Assembly: GCA_902790495.1 (NCBI GenBank)
Contig: CADASK010000028.1
Coordinates: 30,528 to 94,527 of the forward strand
DNA length: 64,000 nt
Direction: 5' to 3'
Source: an uncultured Eubacteriales bacterium
Lineage (GTDB): Bacteria; Bacillota; Clostridia; Christensenellales; Aristaeellaceae
Shown: one piece after another, positions 51,611 to 60,368 of the stretch
Numbering within the stretch: the first letter of the stretch is position 1
Layout of the letters: every line of letters begins with the position of its first letter
Made by a program: the position numbers and the translations under genes
Notes under the pieces: generated by a model
Told to the model about the DNA's origin: nothing
The model's input: the letters and a program-made list of their open reading frames with translations, nothing else
The model's database searches: none

Positions 51611-53560
51611 TTAGGAGTTAGATTCCCACTCACAGTGGGCGTGGGCGGGGACCTCGTTCCAGGGGACGTTGTAGCCTGCGCCGTGGCTGCAGAAGACCGA
51701 GTCCGGCGTGTCCTCGAGGGTGGCCAGGGGGTTGTAGGCCTTTTCCGCGACGATTTCCTCCGTGTTGTGGCAGGGAGCGTAGCGGCTGCTCCACACCCGC
51801 AGGCTGCCCCGGCCGTGGGTCAGCATCAGGAAGCTCTCCTGCCAGGGCGCGAACAGGGCGTAGGGCGCTTCGCCGCGCACAGTCACGGTGTCGCCCTCGA
51901 ACGCGGGGGCCTCGCACGCCGCGCGCAGGCTGCTCAGCGGGGCGGTCAGCGCGCCGTACAGCTCTGACGGCACGCGCAGCTCAAAACCGCAGATCGGCTC
52001 CAACAGCATGTTGTTTTCCCCGGCCTGCATCAGCCCCTGGCGGATGGCCCGGTAGACCGCCTGGCGGAAGTCCCCGCCCTCGGTGTGCTTGGGGTGCGAG
52101 CGGCCGATGAGCAGCTCCACGCGCACGTCGGTGAGCGGGCTGCCGGTCAGCACGCCGCGGTGCTCCTTCTCGAAGACGTGGGTCTCGATCAGCCGCTGCC
52201 AGTTCAGCGCCAGGTCGTCCACGTGGCAGAGGGAGCGGAAGGTGATGCCGCTGCCAGGCTCACCGGGGCACAGCCTGAGCCAGACCTCGGCGTAGTGCCG
52301 CAGCGGCTCGTAGTGGCCGATGCCGATGGCGGGCGCGGCGACGGTCTCCCGGTAGAGCACGCGGCGCGGGCCGAAGGTCACCTTGAGGCCGAAGCGATCC
52401 GCCAGCTCTTCGCGCAGGATGTCCAGCTGCATGCCGCCCATGATGCGGGCGGAGATCACGCCCTCGCGCTGCTCTACGGCGAGGGTCGGGTCCTCGTCCT
52501 CCAGGGCGCGCAGGGCTTCCATCAGCTTTTGGGGCGTGGCGTCGGGGCACAGCACATCCGCTGCCAGCATGGGTTCGGTGTGGAAGGCCGCGCGGGTCTC
52601 GCCGCCGATGCCGTCGCCGGGGCGCAGGCTGTCCAGCCCGGGGATGGCCACGAGGTCGCCGGCCTCCGCCTGCTGCACCGAGCGGTATTTCTCGCCGTGG
52701 TAGACGCGCAGCTCGTTGATCTTCACGGCACCCTCAGCCAGGGGCAGGCTGTCCTTCACCCGCAGGGCCCCGGCGGTCAGCTTGACGAAGCACAGCCGCG
52801 TGCCCTTCTCGTCCCGGCGCACCCGGAAGACGCGGCCGGCCAGGGGCGCGGCGGGGTCGTAGGCGGTGACGGTCAGCTCGTCCATCAGCCGGAGGAAGGT
52901 GTCGACGCCTTCGCCAAAAAGGGCGGAGCCGGCCATCACCGGGAACACCTCGCGCCGGGCGATCATGCCCCGCAGGCTGTCGCGCCACACGTCCATGGGC
53001 AGGTCGTCCGCGAGGAAGCGCTCCAGCAGGGCGTCGTCCAGGGAGGCGACAGCCTCCACCAGCTCGCTGTCCGGCGCGCCGGCGGTCTGCCAGGACCGGC
53101 AGTCCAGCATGGCCGGGCTGAAGCGGGTGCGCATGGCGCGCAGCACGCCGTCCGGGTCCGCGCCCTCGCGGTCGCACTTATTGAGGAAGACGAAGACCGG
53201 CACGCGGTAGGCCTGCAGCAGGTGCCAGAGGGTTTCGGTGTGGGGCTGCACGCCCTCCGCCGCGCTGACCACAAGCACCGCCGCGTCCATCACGGAGAGG
53301 GCGCGCTCCATCTCGGCGGAGAAGTCCACGTGGCCGGGGGTGTCCAGCCAATAGACGGTGCTGTCGCCCACCTCCAGTACGGCCTGGCCGGAGAAGATCG
53401 TGATGCCCCGCTGGCGCTCCATCGGGTGGTCGTCCAAAAAGGCGTCGCGGTGATCCACGCGGCCGAGGTGGCGGATGGCGTGGGTCAGGTAGAGCGCCTG
53501 CTCGGAGAAGGTGGTCTTCCCCGCATCGACGTGGGCGAGGATGCCGATGGTTTTTTTCAC
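51611..53560 (-). CDS. TetM/TetO-like ribosomal protection GTPase
   Basis: A 649-residue EF-G-like translation GTPase. G1 is GILAHVDAGKTT, G2/G3 are RQRGITIFSGQ and DTPGHVDFSAEMERAL, and G4 is NKCDREGADPDG. Domains II-V follow, ending with DSVFCSHGAGYNVPWNEVPA. Family members remove tetracycline from the ribosome; many clostridia carry divergent chromosomal versions whose resistance role is unproven. Two GTG codons compete. The first lies inside the ribosome site AGGAGGTGAAG, so the second, 8 bases after AGGAGG, was taken as the start. Confidence 0.88.
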   Translation of the reverse strand: MKKTIGILAHVDAGKTTFSEQALYLTHAIRHLGRVDHRDAFLDDHPMERQRGITIFSGQAVLEVGDSTVYWLDTPGHVDFSAEMERALSVMDAAVLVVSAAEGVQPHTETLWHLLQAYRVPVFVFLNKCDREGADPDGVLRAMRTRFSPAMLDCRSWQTAGAPDSELVEAVASLDDALLERFLADDLPMDVWRDSLRGMIARREVFPVMAGSALFGEGVDTFLRLMDELTVTAYDPAAPLAGRVFRVRRDEKGTRLCFVKLTAGALRVKDSLPLAEGAVKINELRVYHGEKYRSVQQAEAGDLVAIPGLDSLRPGDGIGGETRAAFHTEPMLAADVLCPDATPQKLMEALRALEDEDPTLAVEQREGVISARIMGGMQLDILREELADRFGLKVTFGPRRVLYRETVAAPAIGIGHYEPLRHYAEVWLRLCPGEPGSGITFRSLCHVDDLALNWQRLIETHVFEKEHRGVLTGSPLTDVRVELLIGRSHPKHTEGGDFRQAVYRAIRQGLMQAGENNMLLEPICGFELRVPSELYGALTAPLSSLRAACEAPAFEGDTVTVRGEAPYALFAPWQESFLMLTHGRGSLRVWSSRYAPCHNTEEIVAEKAYNPLATLEDTPDSVFCSHGAGYNVPWNEVPAHAHCEWESNS

Positions 53561-53605
53561 GGTCTTCACCTCCTTGGGGGGTTCCGCAGCCCAAAGGCAG
53601 CGCGC

Positions 53606-53650
53606 GCGAAGGGGTGCAGGGCGTTCCGAGCCCTTTGGAAACCTTCGGGC
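53606..53650. repeat. Family A fold-back remnant
   Basis: It begins as a plus-strand copy (GCGAAGGGGTGCAGGGC) and ends as the complement of another copy's first part (GAGCCCTTTGGAAACCTTCG). The result is a small palindrome in which CGAAGG pairs with CCTTCG. It looks like two inverted copies joined by deletion of everything between. Confidence 0.65.
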
Positions 53651-53734
53651 GCCAGCCGGCTGAGTGGAACGGATGCAGTAAAACTGCTTTGGAAGAAAGA
53701 AGCCCTTCCGCGGGGGAGGGCTTCGGGTAAGGCT

Positions 53735-54883
53735 TTAGGCCATCAGGGCATCTGCCAGGGCCTCAATGGCGGGAAGATCACTGGTCTTCGGCGCGCCCTT
53801 GATCGTAACCACCGGCTCGAGGAAGGTCAGCTCCTTTAGGCCCTCCAGCTGGGCCTTCATGTTCTTGGCGGCCATGGGCGCCCAGGAGCCGTTCTCGACG
53901 AGGCCGACGGTGCGCTTCTGCCAGTTCTTGGCGCGCAGGTGGTTGATGAAATCCTCCATGAAGGGCATCGTGCCCGCGTTGTAGGTGGAGGCGGCCAGCA
54001 CCACCTTGCCGAAGCGGAAGGCCTGGGCCAGGGCCTCGGAGAAGTCGTTGCGGGCCAGGTCGCAGAGCATCACCTCGGGGCAGCCCTTCTTGTCCAGGGT
54101 GTCCGCCAGCTTCTCCGCCACGGCGGCGGTGTTGCCGTGCAGGGAGGCGTAGGCGATCAGCACGCCCTCGGCCTCGGGGGTGTAGGTGGACCAGAGCTGG
54201 TACTTCTCCAGCACGTGGGGGATGGTCTCGTCCAGGGTCGGGCCGTGGAGCGGGCAGATGGTGCGGATGCTCAGGCCAGCGGCCTTCTTCAGCACGGCCT
54301 GCACCTGCGGGCCATACTTGCCGACGATGTTCAGGTAGTAGCGGCGGGCCTCGTCGTCCCAGTCGTCCTCCATGTCCAGCGCGCCGAACTTGCCGAAGGC
54401 GTCGGCGCTGAAGAGCACCTGCTCGCTCTCCTCGTAGGAGAACATGACCTCGGGCCAGTGCACCATGGGCGCGGTGATGAATCGCAGGGTGTGGGCGCCC
54501 AGGGAGAGGGTCTCGCCCTCCTTAACCATCTGTTTGGCCACCGGGCCCAGCTGGAAGTAGTTGTCCAGCATCTGGAAGGTCTTGGCGTTGCCCACCAGGG
54601 TCACCTGGGGATAGGCGTCCACGAAGAGCTGCAGGCTGGAGGCGTGGTCGGGCTCCACGTGGGAGACGACCAGGTAGTCGGGCTGGCGGCCGTCCAGGGC
54701 AGCGGCGAGGTTCTTCAGGTAGTCCGCGGCGCAGGAGCGGTCGACGGTGTCCAGCACGCAGACCTTCTCGTCCAGGATGACCCAGGCGTTATAGCTCATG
54801 CCGAGGGGCACAGGGTACTGCCCCTCGAACAGATCGATCTCATGGTCGTTGACGCCGATGTAGCGGATGCTTTCACTGTGCAT
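53735..54883 (-). CDS. Flavodiiron protein (A-type flavoprotein, FprA-like)
   Basis: A 382-residue oxygen/NO reductase. The metallo-beta-lactamase-like domain (1-245) has the diiron ligands in VVSHVEPDHASSLQ (HxExDH near residue 80), PMVHWPEVMFSYE and SADAFGKFG, with the last His in CPLHGP. The flavodoxin domain (about 255-380) begins GVLIAYASLHGNTAAVAEKL. Such proteins protect anaerobes by reducing O2 to water or NO to N2O. Its redox partner is not adjacent. Confidence 0.95.
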   Translation of the reverse strand: MHSESIRYIGVNDHEIDLFEGQYPVPLGMSYNAWVILDEKVCVLDTVDRSCAADYLKNLAAALDGRQPDYLVVSHVEPDHASSLQLFVDAYPQVTLVGNAKTFQMLDNYFQLGPVAKQMVKEGETLSLGAHTLRFITAPMVHWPEVMFSYEESEQVLFSADAFGKFGALDMEDDWDDEARRYYLNIVGKYGPQVQAVLKKAAGLSIRTICPLHGPTLDETIPHVLEKYQLWSTYTPEAEGVLIAYASLHGNTAAVAEKLADTLDKKGCPEVMLCDLARNDFSEALAQAFRFGKVVLAASTYNAGTMPFMEDFINHLRAKNWQKRTVGLVENGSWAPMAAKNMKAQLEGLKELTFLEPVVTIKGAPKTSDLPAIEALADALMA

Positions 54884-54989
54884 GGGTGATGTTCCTCCCT
54901 TGTTGGTTCGATCTATCCTGTGTAATGCTGTCTATTCTGTAAAAAGAATGACGGGCGGTGAAGCCTGCTGCCAGCAATCGCGCAATCAA

Positions 54990-55040
54990 CCCCTCAGTCA
55001 TCGCTGGCGCGATGACAGCTCCCCTCATAGGGGAGCCAAG
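54990..55040 (+). repeat. Family B dispersed repeat, CTCAGTCA subtype
   Basis: CCCCTCAGTCATCGC-TGGC-GCGATGACAG with stem TCATCGC/GCGATGA, then CTCCCCT/AGGGGAG and CCAAG. Confidence 0.75.
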
Positions 55041-55097
55041 CGGTTTCGCGTTCAGTCATGAGAAACTTTACAACAGCTGCCTAAACAAAAGCGGCGG

Positions 55098-55191
55098 GCG
55101 AAGGGGTGCAGGGGGCTCGGAGCGCCCGGAAAACGCCATGTTATGGCGTTTTCAGCGGAGAGCGGGCGGCAGCCCCGGACCGATCGCAAAG
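55098..55191 (+). repeat. Family A dispersed repeat, long form, 3' half missing
   Basis: Same 5' part and inner hairpin as the copy at 3.2 kb, ending at GATCGCAAAG before unrelated sequence. It lies next to the ppa stop codon. The loss of the distal half at nearly the same place as in the 3.2 kb and 41.6 kb copies marks a recurrent break point. Confidence 0.83.
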
Positions 55192-55219
55192 GCAGCAGGT
55201 GCTGAGCGCAGCAGGCGTT

Positions 55220-55753
55220 TTACCTGCAATACGCCTCAACATACCTGTCGTAGCACTTCTTAATCACTTCAATGGCCGCATCGCGCCCGTACACCCCGTC
55301 GATCTCCACGTGCTTGCCCTCCTCCAGGTTCTTGTACACATTGAAGAAGTGGCTGATCTCCTGGGCCACGTGGGCGGGCAGCTCGCTGACATCGTGGTAG
55401 GTGTTGTACACCGGGTCGTTGAAGGGCACGGCGAGGATCTTCTCGTCCATGGCGTCGCCGTCCTTCATGGCGAAGTACCCGATGGGGTAGACCTCGACGA
55501 TGCTCATGGGGATGATGTTCTCGCTGCAGAGCACCAGCACGTCCAGCGGGTCGCCGTCGTCGGCCAGGGAGCGCGGCAGGAAGCCGTAGTTGGCCGGGTA
55601 GTGGGTGGATGTATACAGGATGCGGTCGAGCCGCAGCGCGCCGCTCTCCTTGTCCATCTCGTACTTGTTCTTGGAGCCCTTCTCGATCTCGATGACGGCC
55701 ATGAAGTCGTCCGGCTTCATGCGCGCCGGGCGGATGTCGTGCCACAGGTTCAT
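55220..55753 (-). CDS. ppa: Inorganic pyrophosphatase (family I)
   Basis: A 177-residue soluble pyrophosphatase. VIEIEKGSKNKYEMDKESG near residue 20, RILYTSTHYPANYGFLPRSL near 44 and the metal-binding DGDPLDVLVL near 66 are diagnostic. DEKILAVPFNDPVY near 102 adds the further Asp ligands. It pulls biosynthetic reactions forward by hydrolysing PPi. AGGTGTTCGC precedes the ATG. Confidence 0.96.
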   Translation of the reverse strand: MNLWHDIRPARMKPDDFMAVIEIEKGSKNKYEMDKESGALRLDRILYTSTHYPANYGFLPRSLADDGDPLDVLVLCSENIIPMSIVEVYPIGYFAMKDGDAMDEKILAVPFNDPVYNTYHDVSELPAHVAQEISHFFNVYKNLEEGKHVEIDGVYGRDAAIEVIKKCYDRYVEAYCR

Positions 55754-55904
55754 GCGAACACCTCCGTGGAAATATCTCGGTGGATATGATAGCACAAACG
55801 GCGGGATTAGAAAAGGACTTTTGACAGAGAAAAAAACAAGGCGTTGCGCGGAAGGGGAGACCTGTGCTATCCTGTCTGTGCAAAGAGAAAGGAGGCCGCA
55901 GGCC

Positions 55905-56516
55905 ATGCTGTATACCATGCGTACCGACCGGTTCCGCCCGGTCCATGTGGAGATGGAGGATCGTGAGACGGAGGGTGTGCCCGCTCTCCGCGTGGTCAAG
56001 GGACAGGAGAAGCTGATGCGCTTCGACGAGAACACCTACGCCAGGCTGGAGGGCGTCACCTTCCACAACGGGGTGATCCGGGTGAAGCTGCTCAGCCGGC
56101 TGTTGCCCGACGCGCCGGATTTTGCGCGCGGCTTTATCGGCATCGTGTTCCGCGCGGACGAGCGGGACGCGGCCTTTGAGTCCTTCTACATCCGCCCCAC
56201 CAACGCCATGACCGACGACCCGGTGCGCCGCGCCCATGGCTGCCAGTATTTTTCCTACCCCGGCTACACCTTCGCGTATTTCCGCGAGTTCGGCATCACC
56301 GGCTATGAGGCGCCGATCAGCTGCGGCCTGGACGAGTGGGTGACGCTGGAGGCTGTGATCCGCGGGGAGAACGCCGTCTTCTCCCTGAACGGAAAAGAAG
56401 CCCTGACCGTCACGGGCCTCCGGCATGGGCCGGACGCCTCGGGCGGGATCGGGCTGTTTGTCGATATCGGGACGGAGGGCTTCTTCAGGGATCTGGAGAT
56501 CGAGGCGGAGGACTGA
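55905..56516 (+). CDS. Protein of unknown function, concanavalin-like beta-sandwich fold suggested
   Basis: A 203-residue soluble protein without signal peptide. The pattern of short strands resembles laminin-G/DUF1080-like sandwich domains: VTFHNGVIRVKLLSRLLPD, FIGIVFRADERDAAFESFYIR and WVTLEAVIRGENAVFSLNGK, then GGIGLFVDIGTEGFFRDLEI. These usually bind or cleave glycans. No catalytic residues can be named. AAAGGAGG precedes the ATG, and TTGCGC/TATCCT with an 18-base gap may be its promoter. Its stop is only 1 base from the stop of the converging MATE gene. Confidence 0.75.
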   Translation: MLYTMRTDRFRPVHVEMEDRETEGVPALRVVKGQEKLMRFDENTYARLEGVTFHNGVIRVKLLSRLLPDAPDFARGFIGIVFRADERDAAFESFYIRPTNAMTDDPVRRAHGCQYFSYPGYTFAYFREFGITGYEAPISCGLDEWVTLEAVIRGENAVFSLNGKEALTVTGLRHGPDASGGIGLFVDIGTEGFFRDLEIEAED

Positions 56517-56517
56517 G

Positions 56518-57885
56518 CTACGCCGCGCTCCTGTTTCCCCGCACGTCGCTCCACTTGTGCATGAAGTAGATGAACATCAGGATGGCGCAGGAGGCCCAGC
56601 CCACCGGGTAGCCGATGCCGACCACTTGTGGCGTGTAGGCGATGCGCGTGGCGACGAAGAGGTAGATCTGCCGCAGCGCCACGAAGGTGGAGAGCATGAT
56701 GATCATCGGGCCGCGGGAATCGCCCCGGCCGCGCAGGGAACCCGCCAGCACGTTGTTGGCGGCGCTGAAGATGAGGAAGAACGTGTTCATCCGCAGGAAG
56801 AGCACGCCGTACTCGATGACGCTGGGATCCTGGGTGAACAGGGCGGTGGCGCCGGGCGCGAAGATATACAGCCCCGCCGCGAGGATCGCCGTCATCAGCA
56901 TGGTGAAGACCACGGTGCGGATGCTGCCGTCGTAGGCGCGGCGCACCTTGCCCGCGCCGACATTCTGGCTGACGAAGGTGGTCGCCGACTGGTTCAGGCT
57001 GTTGATGGGCAGAAAAACGAAGGCGTCCAGCTTGTTGTAGCAGCTCCACCCGGCCATGCAGCTGGAGCCGAAGCCGTTGACATAGCTCTGCACGAACACG
57101 TTGGAGAAGGACGTGAGCATGGACTGGATGCCCGCGGGCAGGCCGATGGCGAGGATGCGCCTGAGGATCACCCCGTCGATGCGCAGGTCGTGCCAGGTGA
57201 GGCGGTAGATCGTGTCCGACCGCGTGAGCAGGGCCAGCACCATGAAGGCGGAGATGAACTGGGAGAGGATGGTGGCCCAGCCCGCGCCGGCGATGCCCCA
57301 CTTCAGCGGGATGACGAAGAGAAGGTCGAGCACGGTGTTGAGCAGGCTTGTGAAGATCAGGAAATAGAGCGGGCGCTTCGTGTCGCCCACGGCGCGGAGG
57401 ATGCCGCTGCCCATGTTGTACACGCACAGGCCGATGCTGCCGGCGAAGTAGATGCGCAGGTAGGTCGCGGCCTCGCCGAACACGTCGTCCGGGGTGGACA
57501 TCAGCCGCAGCATCATCGGCACGCCGAGGATGCCCAGCACCGTGAACACCGCGCCGATGAGAAAGGTGACGGCCATGGTGGTCTCCACCGCGCTGTGCAG
57601 CTTCTTCTCCTCCCGCGCGCCGAAAAACTGGCTGATGACCACGCCCGCGCCGATGGCCACGCCGTTGAAGAAGAAGATCATGATGTTGACGATCATGGTG
57701 GTGGAGCCGATGGCCGCCAGGGCTTCCTTGCCCACAAAGTTGCCCACAACGAGGGTGTCCACCGTGTTGTAGAGCATCTGAAAGATGTTGCCGAATAAGA
57801 GCGGGACGGCAAACCCGATCAGGTGCGGGAGGATCGGCCCCTCGGTCATGTCGCGGGTGCGGGAGGAACGGGCGGGTGCGCGCAT
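56518..57885 (-). CDS. MATE family efflux transporter (2)
   Basis: A 455-residue, 12-helix MATE exporter, different in sequence from the one near 23 kb. ILPHLIGFAVPLLFGNIFQM and TVDTLVVGNFVGKEALAAIG open the first half. LPAGIQSMLTSFSNVFVQSY and ATTFVSQNVGAGKVRRAYDG mark the second. Substrate unknown. Of two ATGs six bases apart the downstream one was chosen, since AAGGAAG lies 8 bases before it and only 2 before the other. Confidence 0.92.
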   Translation of the reverse strand: MRAPARSSRTRDMTEGPILPHLIGFAVPLLFGNIFQMLYNTVDTLVVGNFVGKEALAAIGSTTMIVNIMIFFFNGVAIGAGVVISQFFGAREEKKLHSAVETTMAVTFLIGAVFTVLGILGVPMMLRLMSTPDDVFGEAATYLRIYFAGSIGLCVYNMGSGILRAVGDTKRPLYFLIFTSLLNTVLDLLFVIPLKWGIAGAGWATILSQFISAFMVLALLTRSDTIYRLTWHDLRIDGVILRRILAIGLPAGIQSMLTSFSNVFVQSYVNGFGSSCMAGWSCYNKLDAFVFLPINSLNQSATTFVSQNVGAGKVRRAYDGSIRTVVFTMLMTAILAAGLYIFAPGATALFTQDPSVIEYGVLFLRMNTFFLIFSAANNVLAGSLRGRGDSRGPMIIMLSTFVALRQIYLFVATRIAYTPQVVGIGYPVGWASCAILMFIYFMHKWSDVRGNRSAA

Positions 57886-58076
57886 CGGCATCGCTTCCTT
57901 ATCGTGGGAATGCTTCAATTCTATATGAAAACGGGGAATGATGCAAGCGATTCTTTCGGCGGATGCCGCACAGGGTGAAGCGACGCCGCGCATACCCAGC
58001 CGCCGCCCCGATTCTCCCCTTCCCTAATCCCCCAAAACGTGATACAATGAGCCGTCGAAAGGAGCAGTGAATCCGC

Positions 58077-59036
58077 ATGAAACGATGGATGCGCGCCCTG
58101 GCGCTGGCGCTGGCGATGCTGTGCGCGATGCCGAATGCCCTGGCGGCCAAGAAGGCCAAGGCGACCCCGACGCCCGCGCCGGTGGATATTATCACCTCCG
58201 TGGTGCAGCCGCCGGAGGCCATCCAGCAGGTGCTGGACATCGCCTACCAGGAGTGGGTGACCACGGAGGGCAAGGCGCTGAAGAAGCAGGGCAACAAGTA
58301 TCAGACCTGGTGGAACAACTACAAGTGGGAGTGGTGCGCCGGCTTTGTGACCTGGTGCATGCTGGAGGCCGGCATCCCCCAGGAATTCAAGGACGACATC
58401 TTTGACATGGAGGAGGGCGAGCCCTCCACCGGCATCTTCCACACCAAGGCGTCCTCGCCGGGCAAGATGCTCGCGGGCTACGAGCACATGCACCGCACCA
58501 CCCGCGTGCCGCAGAAGGGCTTCATCATCTGCTACGGCGTGAAGAGCAACGGCTATGTGCACGTGGGCTTCGTCTACGACGTGGAGGAGCTGGGCGGCGG
58601 ACGCTACCGGCTGACCACCATCGAGGGCAACATGTCCAACACGGTGAAGATGTATGTCTACGACTACGACATGAACGCCGAGAAGAAGAACTGCATCACG
58701 GCGATCCCCGAGGAGCTGCAGACCCGGCAGGAGGCCAAGAACTTCACCTACAAGCTGCGCAAGGACGGCAAGAGCAAGTGGTACGTCAACTACTTCCTGA
58801 TGCCTTGGCTGCCGGATGAGTACGCGGCAATGCAGCCCGAGGTGACGCCCGCGCCCGCCGTGGCCGAGGCGACGCTCGTGCCGCCGGTGGAGACAACTGT
58901 GCCCGCCGCCGGTCAGACCCTCGCGCCTGTGGCGGCCGCACCGGAGACGATGACAGCTGCGCCCGCGCCCGCTGCGACCCCCGCCCCCGTGATCAATCAG
59001 GACGGTACGCCCGGCCTGCTGATGCCGATCGGGTGA
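58077..59036 (+). CDS. Secreted CHAP-domain protein
   Basis: A 319-residue exported protein. The signal peptide is MKRWMRALALALAMLCAMPN, ending at ALA-AK. The CHAP domain (about 50-170) has the catalytic Cys in WEWCAGFVTWCMLEAG and the His in SNGYVHVGFVYDVEE, then TTIEGNMS. The last 80 residues are Pro/Ala/Thr-rich, like a wall-spanning or disordered tail. CHAP enzymes cut peptidoglycan as amidases or endopeptidases. AAAGGAGCAG precedes the ATG; GATACAAT about 30 bases upstream could be the -10. Confidence 0.88.
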   Translation: MKRWMRALALALAMLCAMPNALAAKKAKATPTPAPVDIITSVVQPPEAIQQVLDIAYQEWVTTEGKALKKQGNKYQTWWNNYKWEWCAGFVTWCMLEAGIPQEFKDDIFDMEEGEPSTGIFHTKASSPGKMLAGYEHMHRTTRVPQKGFIICYGVKSNGYVHVGFVYDVEELGGGRYRLTTIEGNMSNTVKMYVYDYDMNAEKKNCITAIPEELQTRQEAKNFTYKLRKDGKSKWYVNYFLMPWLPDEYAAMQPEVTPAPAVAEATLVPPVETTVPAAGQTLAPVAAAPETMTAAPAPAATPAPVINQDGTPGLLMPIG

Positions 59037-59088
59037 CCCTCTCAGTCAGCCTGACGGCTGACAGCTCCCCCAGGGTGGGAGCCAAGAA
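59037..59088 (+). repeat. Family B dispersed repeat, CTCAGTCA subtype
   Basis: CCCTCTCAGTCAGCC-TGAC-GGCTGACAG with stem TCAGCC/GGCTGA, then CTCCC/GGGAG and CCAAG. It begins next to the CHAP gene stop. Confidence 0.75.
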
Positions 59089-59159
59089 AACCACCTGCCT
59101 CTTCCTCCCGGAGAGGGATGATCACATAGATGATTCTTATTGGTAAAGGAGATCTCCCG

Positions 59160-60164
59160 ATGAAGCTGATTATTCCGCAGAACTACAACCCTGTGCTGAA
59201 CCTGCGTGACACCGAGATCGCCATCAAGCTGGTCAAGGACTTCTTCGAGACCGAGCTGGCGCGGGCGCTCAACCTCGCGCGTGTCTCCGCGCCCATCATG
59301 GTGACGCCGGAGAGCGGCCTGAACGACAACCTGAATGGCGTGGAGCGTCCAGTCGCCTTCGATGTGAAGGAGACGGGCCGCATGGCCGAGATCGTCCACT
59401 CCCTGGCCAAGTGGAAGCGCCAGGCCCTGAAGGTCTATGGCTTCAAGCCCGGCGAAGGGCTGTACACCGACATGAACGCCATCCGCCGCGACGAGGAGAC
59501 CGACAACATCCACTCCATTCTCGTGGACCAGTGGGACTGGGAGCGCATCATCACCCCGGAGGAGCGCAACCGCGACTTCCTGCGGGAGATCGTGCGGACG
59601 ATCTACCTGGTGCTGCGCAAGAGCGAGGGCTACGTCTGCGCCCACTATCCCTTCATCAAGCCGGAGCTGCCGGACGAGATCGCCTTCGTCTCCTCCCAGG
59701 AGCTGGAGGACCGCTTCCCCGACCTGAGCCCCAAGGAGCGCGAGTACCGGGCGGTGCGCGAGCACGGCGCGGTGTTCCTGGAGGGCGTGGGCGGCAAGCT
59801 GAAATCCGGCAAGATCCACGACGGCCGCGCCCCGGACTATGACGACTGGGATCTCAACGGCGATATCCTGATCTACGACCCGCTGCTGGACATCTCCCTG
59901 GAGCTGAGCAGCATGGGCATCCGCGTCGACCCCGAATCCCTGCGCCGCCAGCTGAAGGAGCGCGGTTGCGAGGAGCGGGCCGAGCTGCCCTTCCAGAAGG
60001 CGCTGCTCAACGGCGAGCTGCCCCTGACCATCGGCGGCGGCATCGGCCAGAGCCGCATGTGCGTCTACCTGCTGCGCAAGGCCCACGTGGGCGAGGTGCA
60101 GGCCAGCCTCTGGCCCGATCAGGTGGTGGAGGCTTGCCATCGGGCGAATATTCAGCTGCTGTAA
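59160..60164 (+). CDS. asnA: Aspartate-ammonia ligase
   Basis: A 334-residue ammonia-dependent asparagine synthetase of the class II aminoacyl-tRNA synthetase fold. LARVSAPIMVTPESGLNDNL near residue 40, VERPVAFDV near 62, LYTDMNAIRRDE near 100, HSILVDQWDWERII near 117 and the C-terminal GGGIGQSRMCVYLLRKAHVG are diagnostic. It makes Asn from Asp, NH3 and ATP. AAAGGAG lies 7-8 bases before the ATG. Confidence 0.97.
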   Translation: MKLIIPQNYNPVLNLRDTEIAIKLVKDFFETELARALNLARVSAPIMVTPESGLNDNLNGVERPVAFDVKETGRMAEIVHSLAKWKRQALKVYGFKPGEGLYTDMNAIRRDEETDNIHSILVDQWDWERIITPEERNRDFLREIVRTIYLVLRKSEGYVCAHYPFIKPELPDEIAFVSSQELEDRFPDLSPKEREYRAVREHGAVFLEGVGGKLKSGKIHDGRAPDYDDWDLNGDILIYDPLLDISLELSSMGIRVDPESLRRQLKERGCEERAELPFQKALLNGELPLTIGGGIGQSRMCVYLLRKAHVGEVQASLWPDQVVEACHRANIQLL

Positions 60165-60170
60165 AGAAAC

Positions 60171-60223
60171 CCTCATCCGTCAGCGGCAAGCCGCTGACAC
60201 CTTCCCCCAGAGGGGGAAGGCTA
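60171..60223 (+). repeat. Family B dispersed repeat
   Basis: CCTCATCCGTCAGCGGC-AA-GCCGCTGAC then CCTTCCCCC/GGGGGAAGG. It is the CTCATCCGTCA subtype, right after the asnA stop. Confidence 0.78.
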
Positions 60224-60274
60224 TGAGACTGACACACGCAAGCAAATATGATAGCTGCCTAACAAGACGGGCGG

Positions 60275-60331
60275 GCGAAGGGGTGCAGGGGGCGATCGCA
60301 AAGCCCCCTGCCCGCGCCCGCAGGCGCGGAA
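60275..60331 (+). repeat. Family A dispersed repeat, short form
   Basis: Standard GCAGGGGGC/GCCCCCTGC and CGCGCC/GGCGCG hairpins, 37 bases before rimM. Confidence 0.9.
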
Positions 60332-60368
60332 TCTCAAGGCATTGGCCAGTTTACAAGAAGGAAAAATC

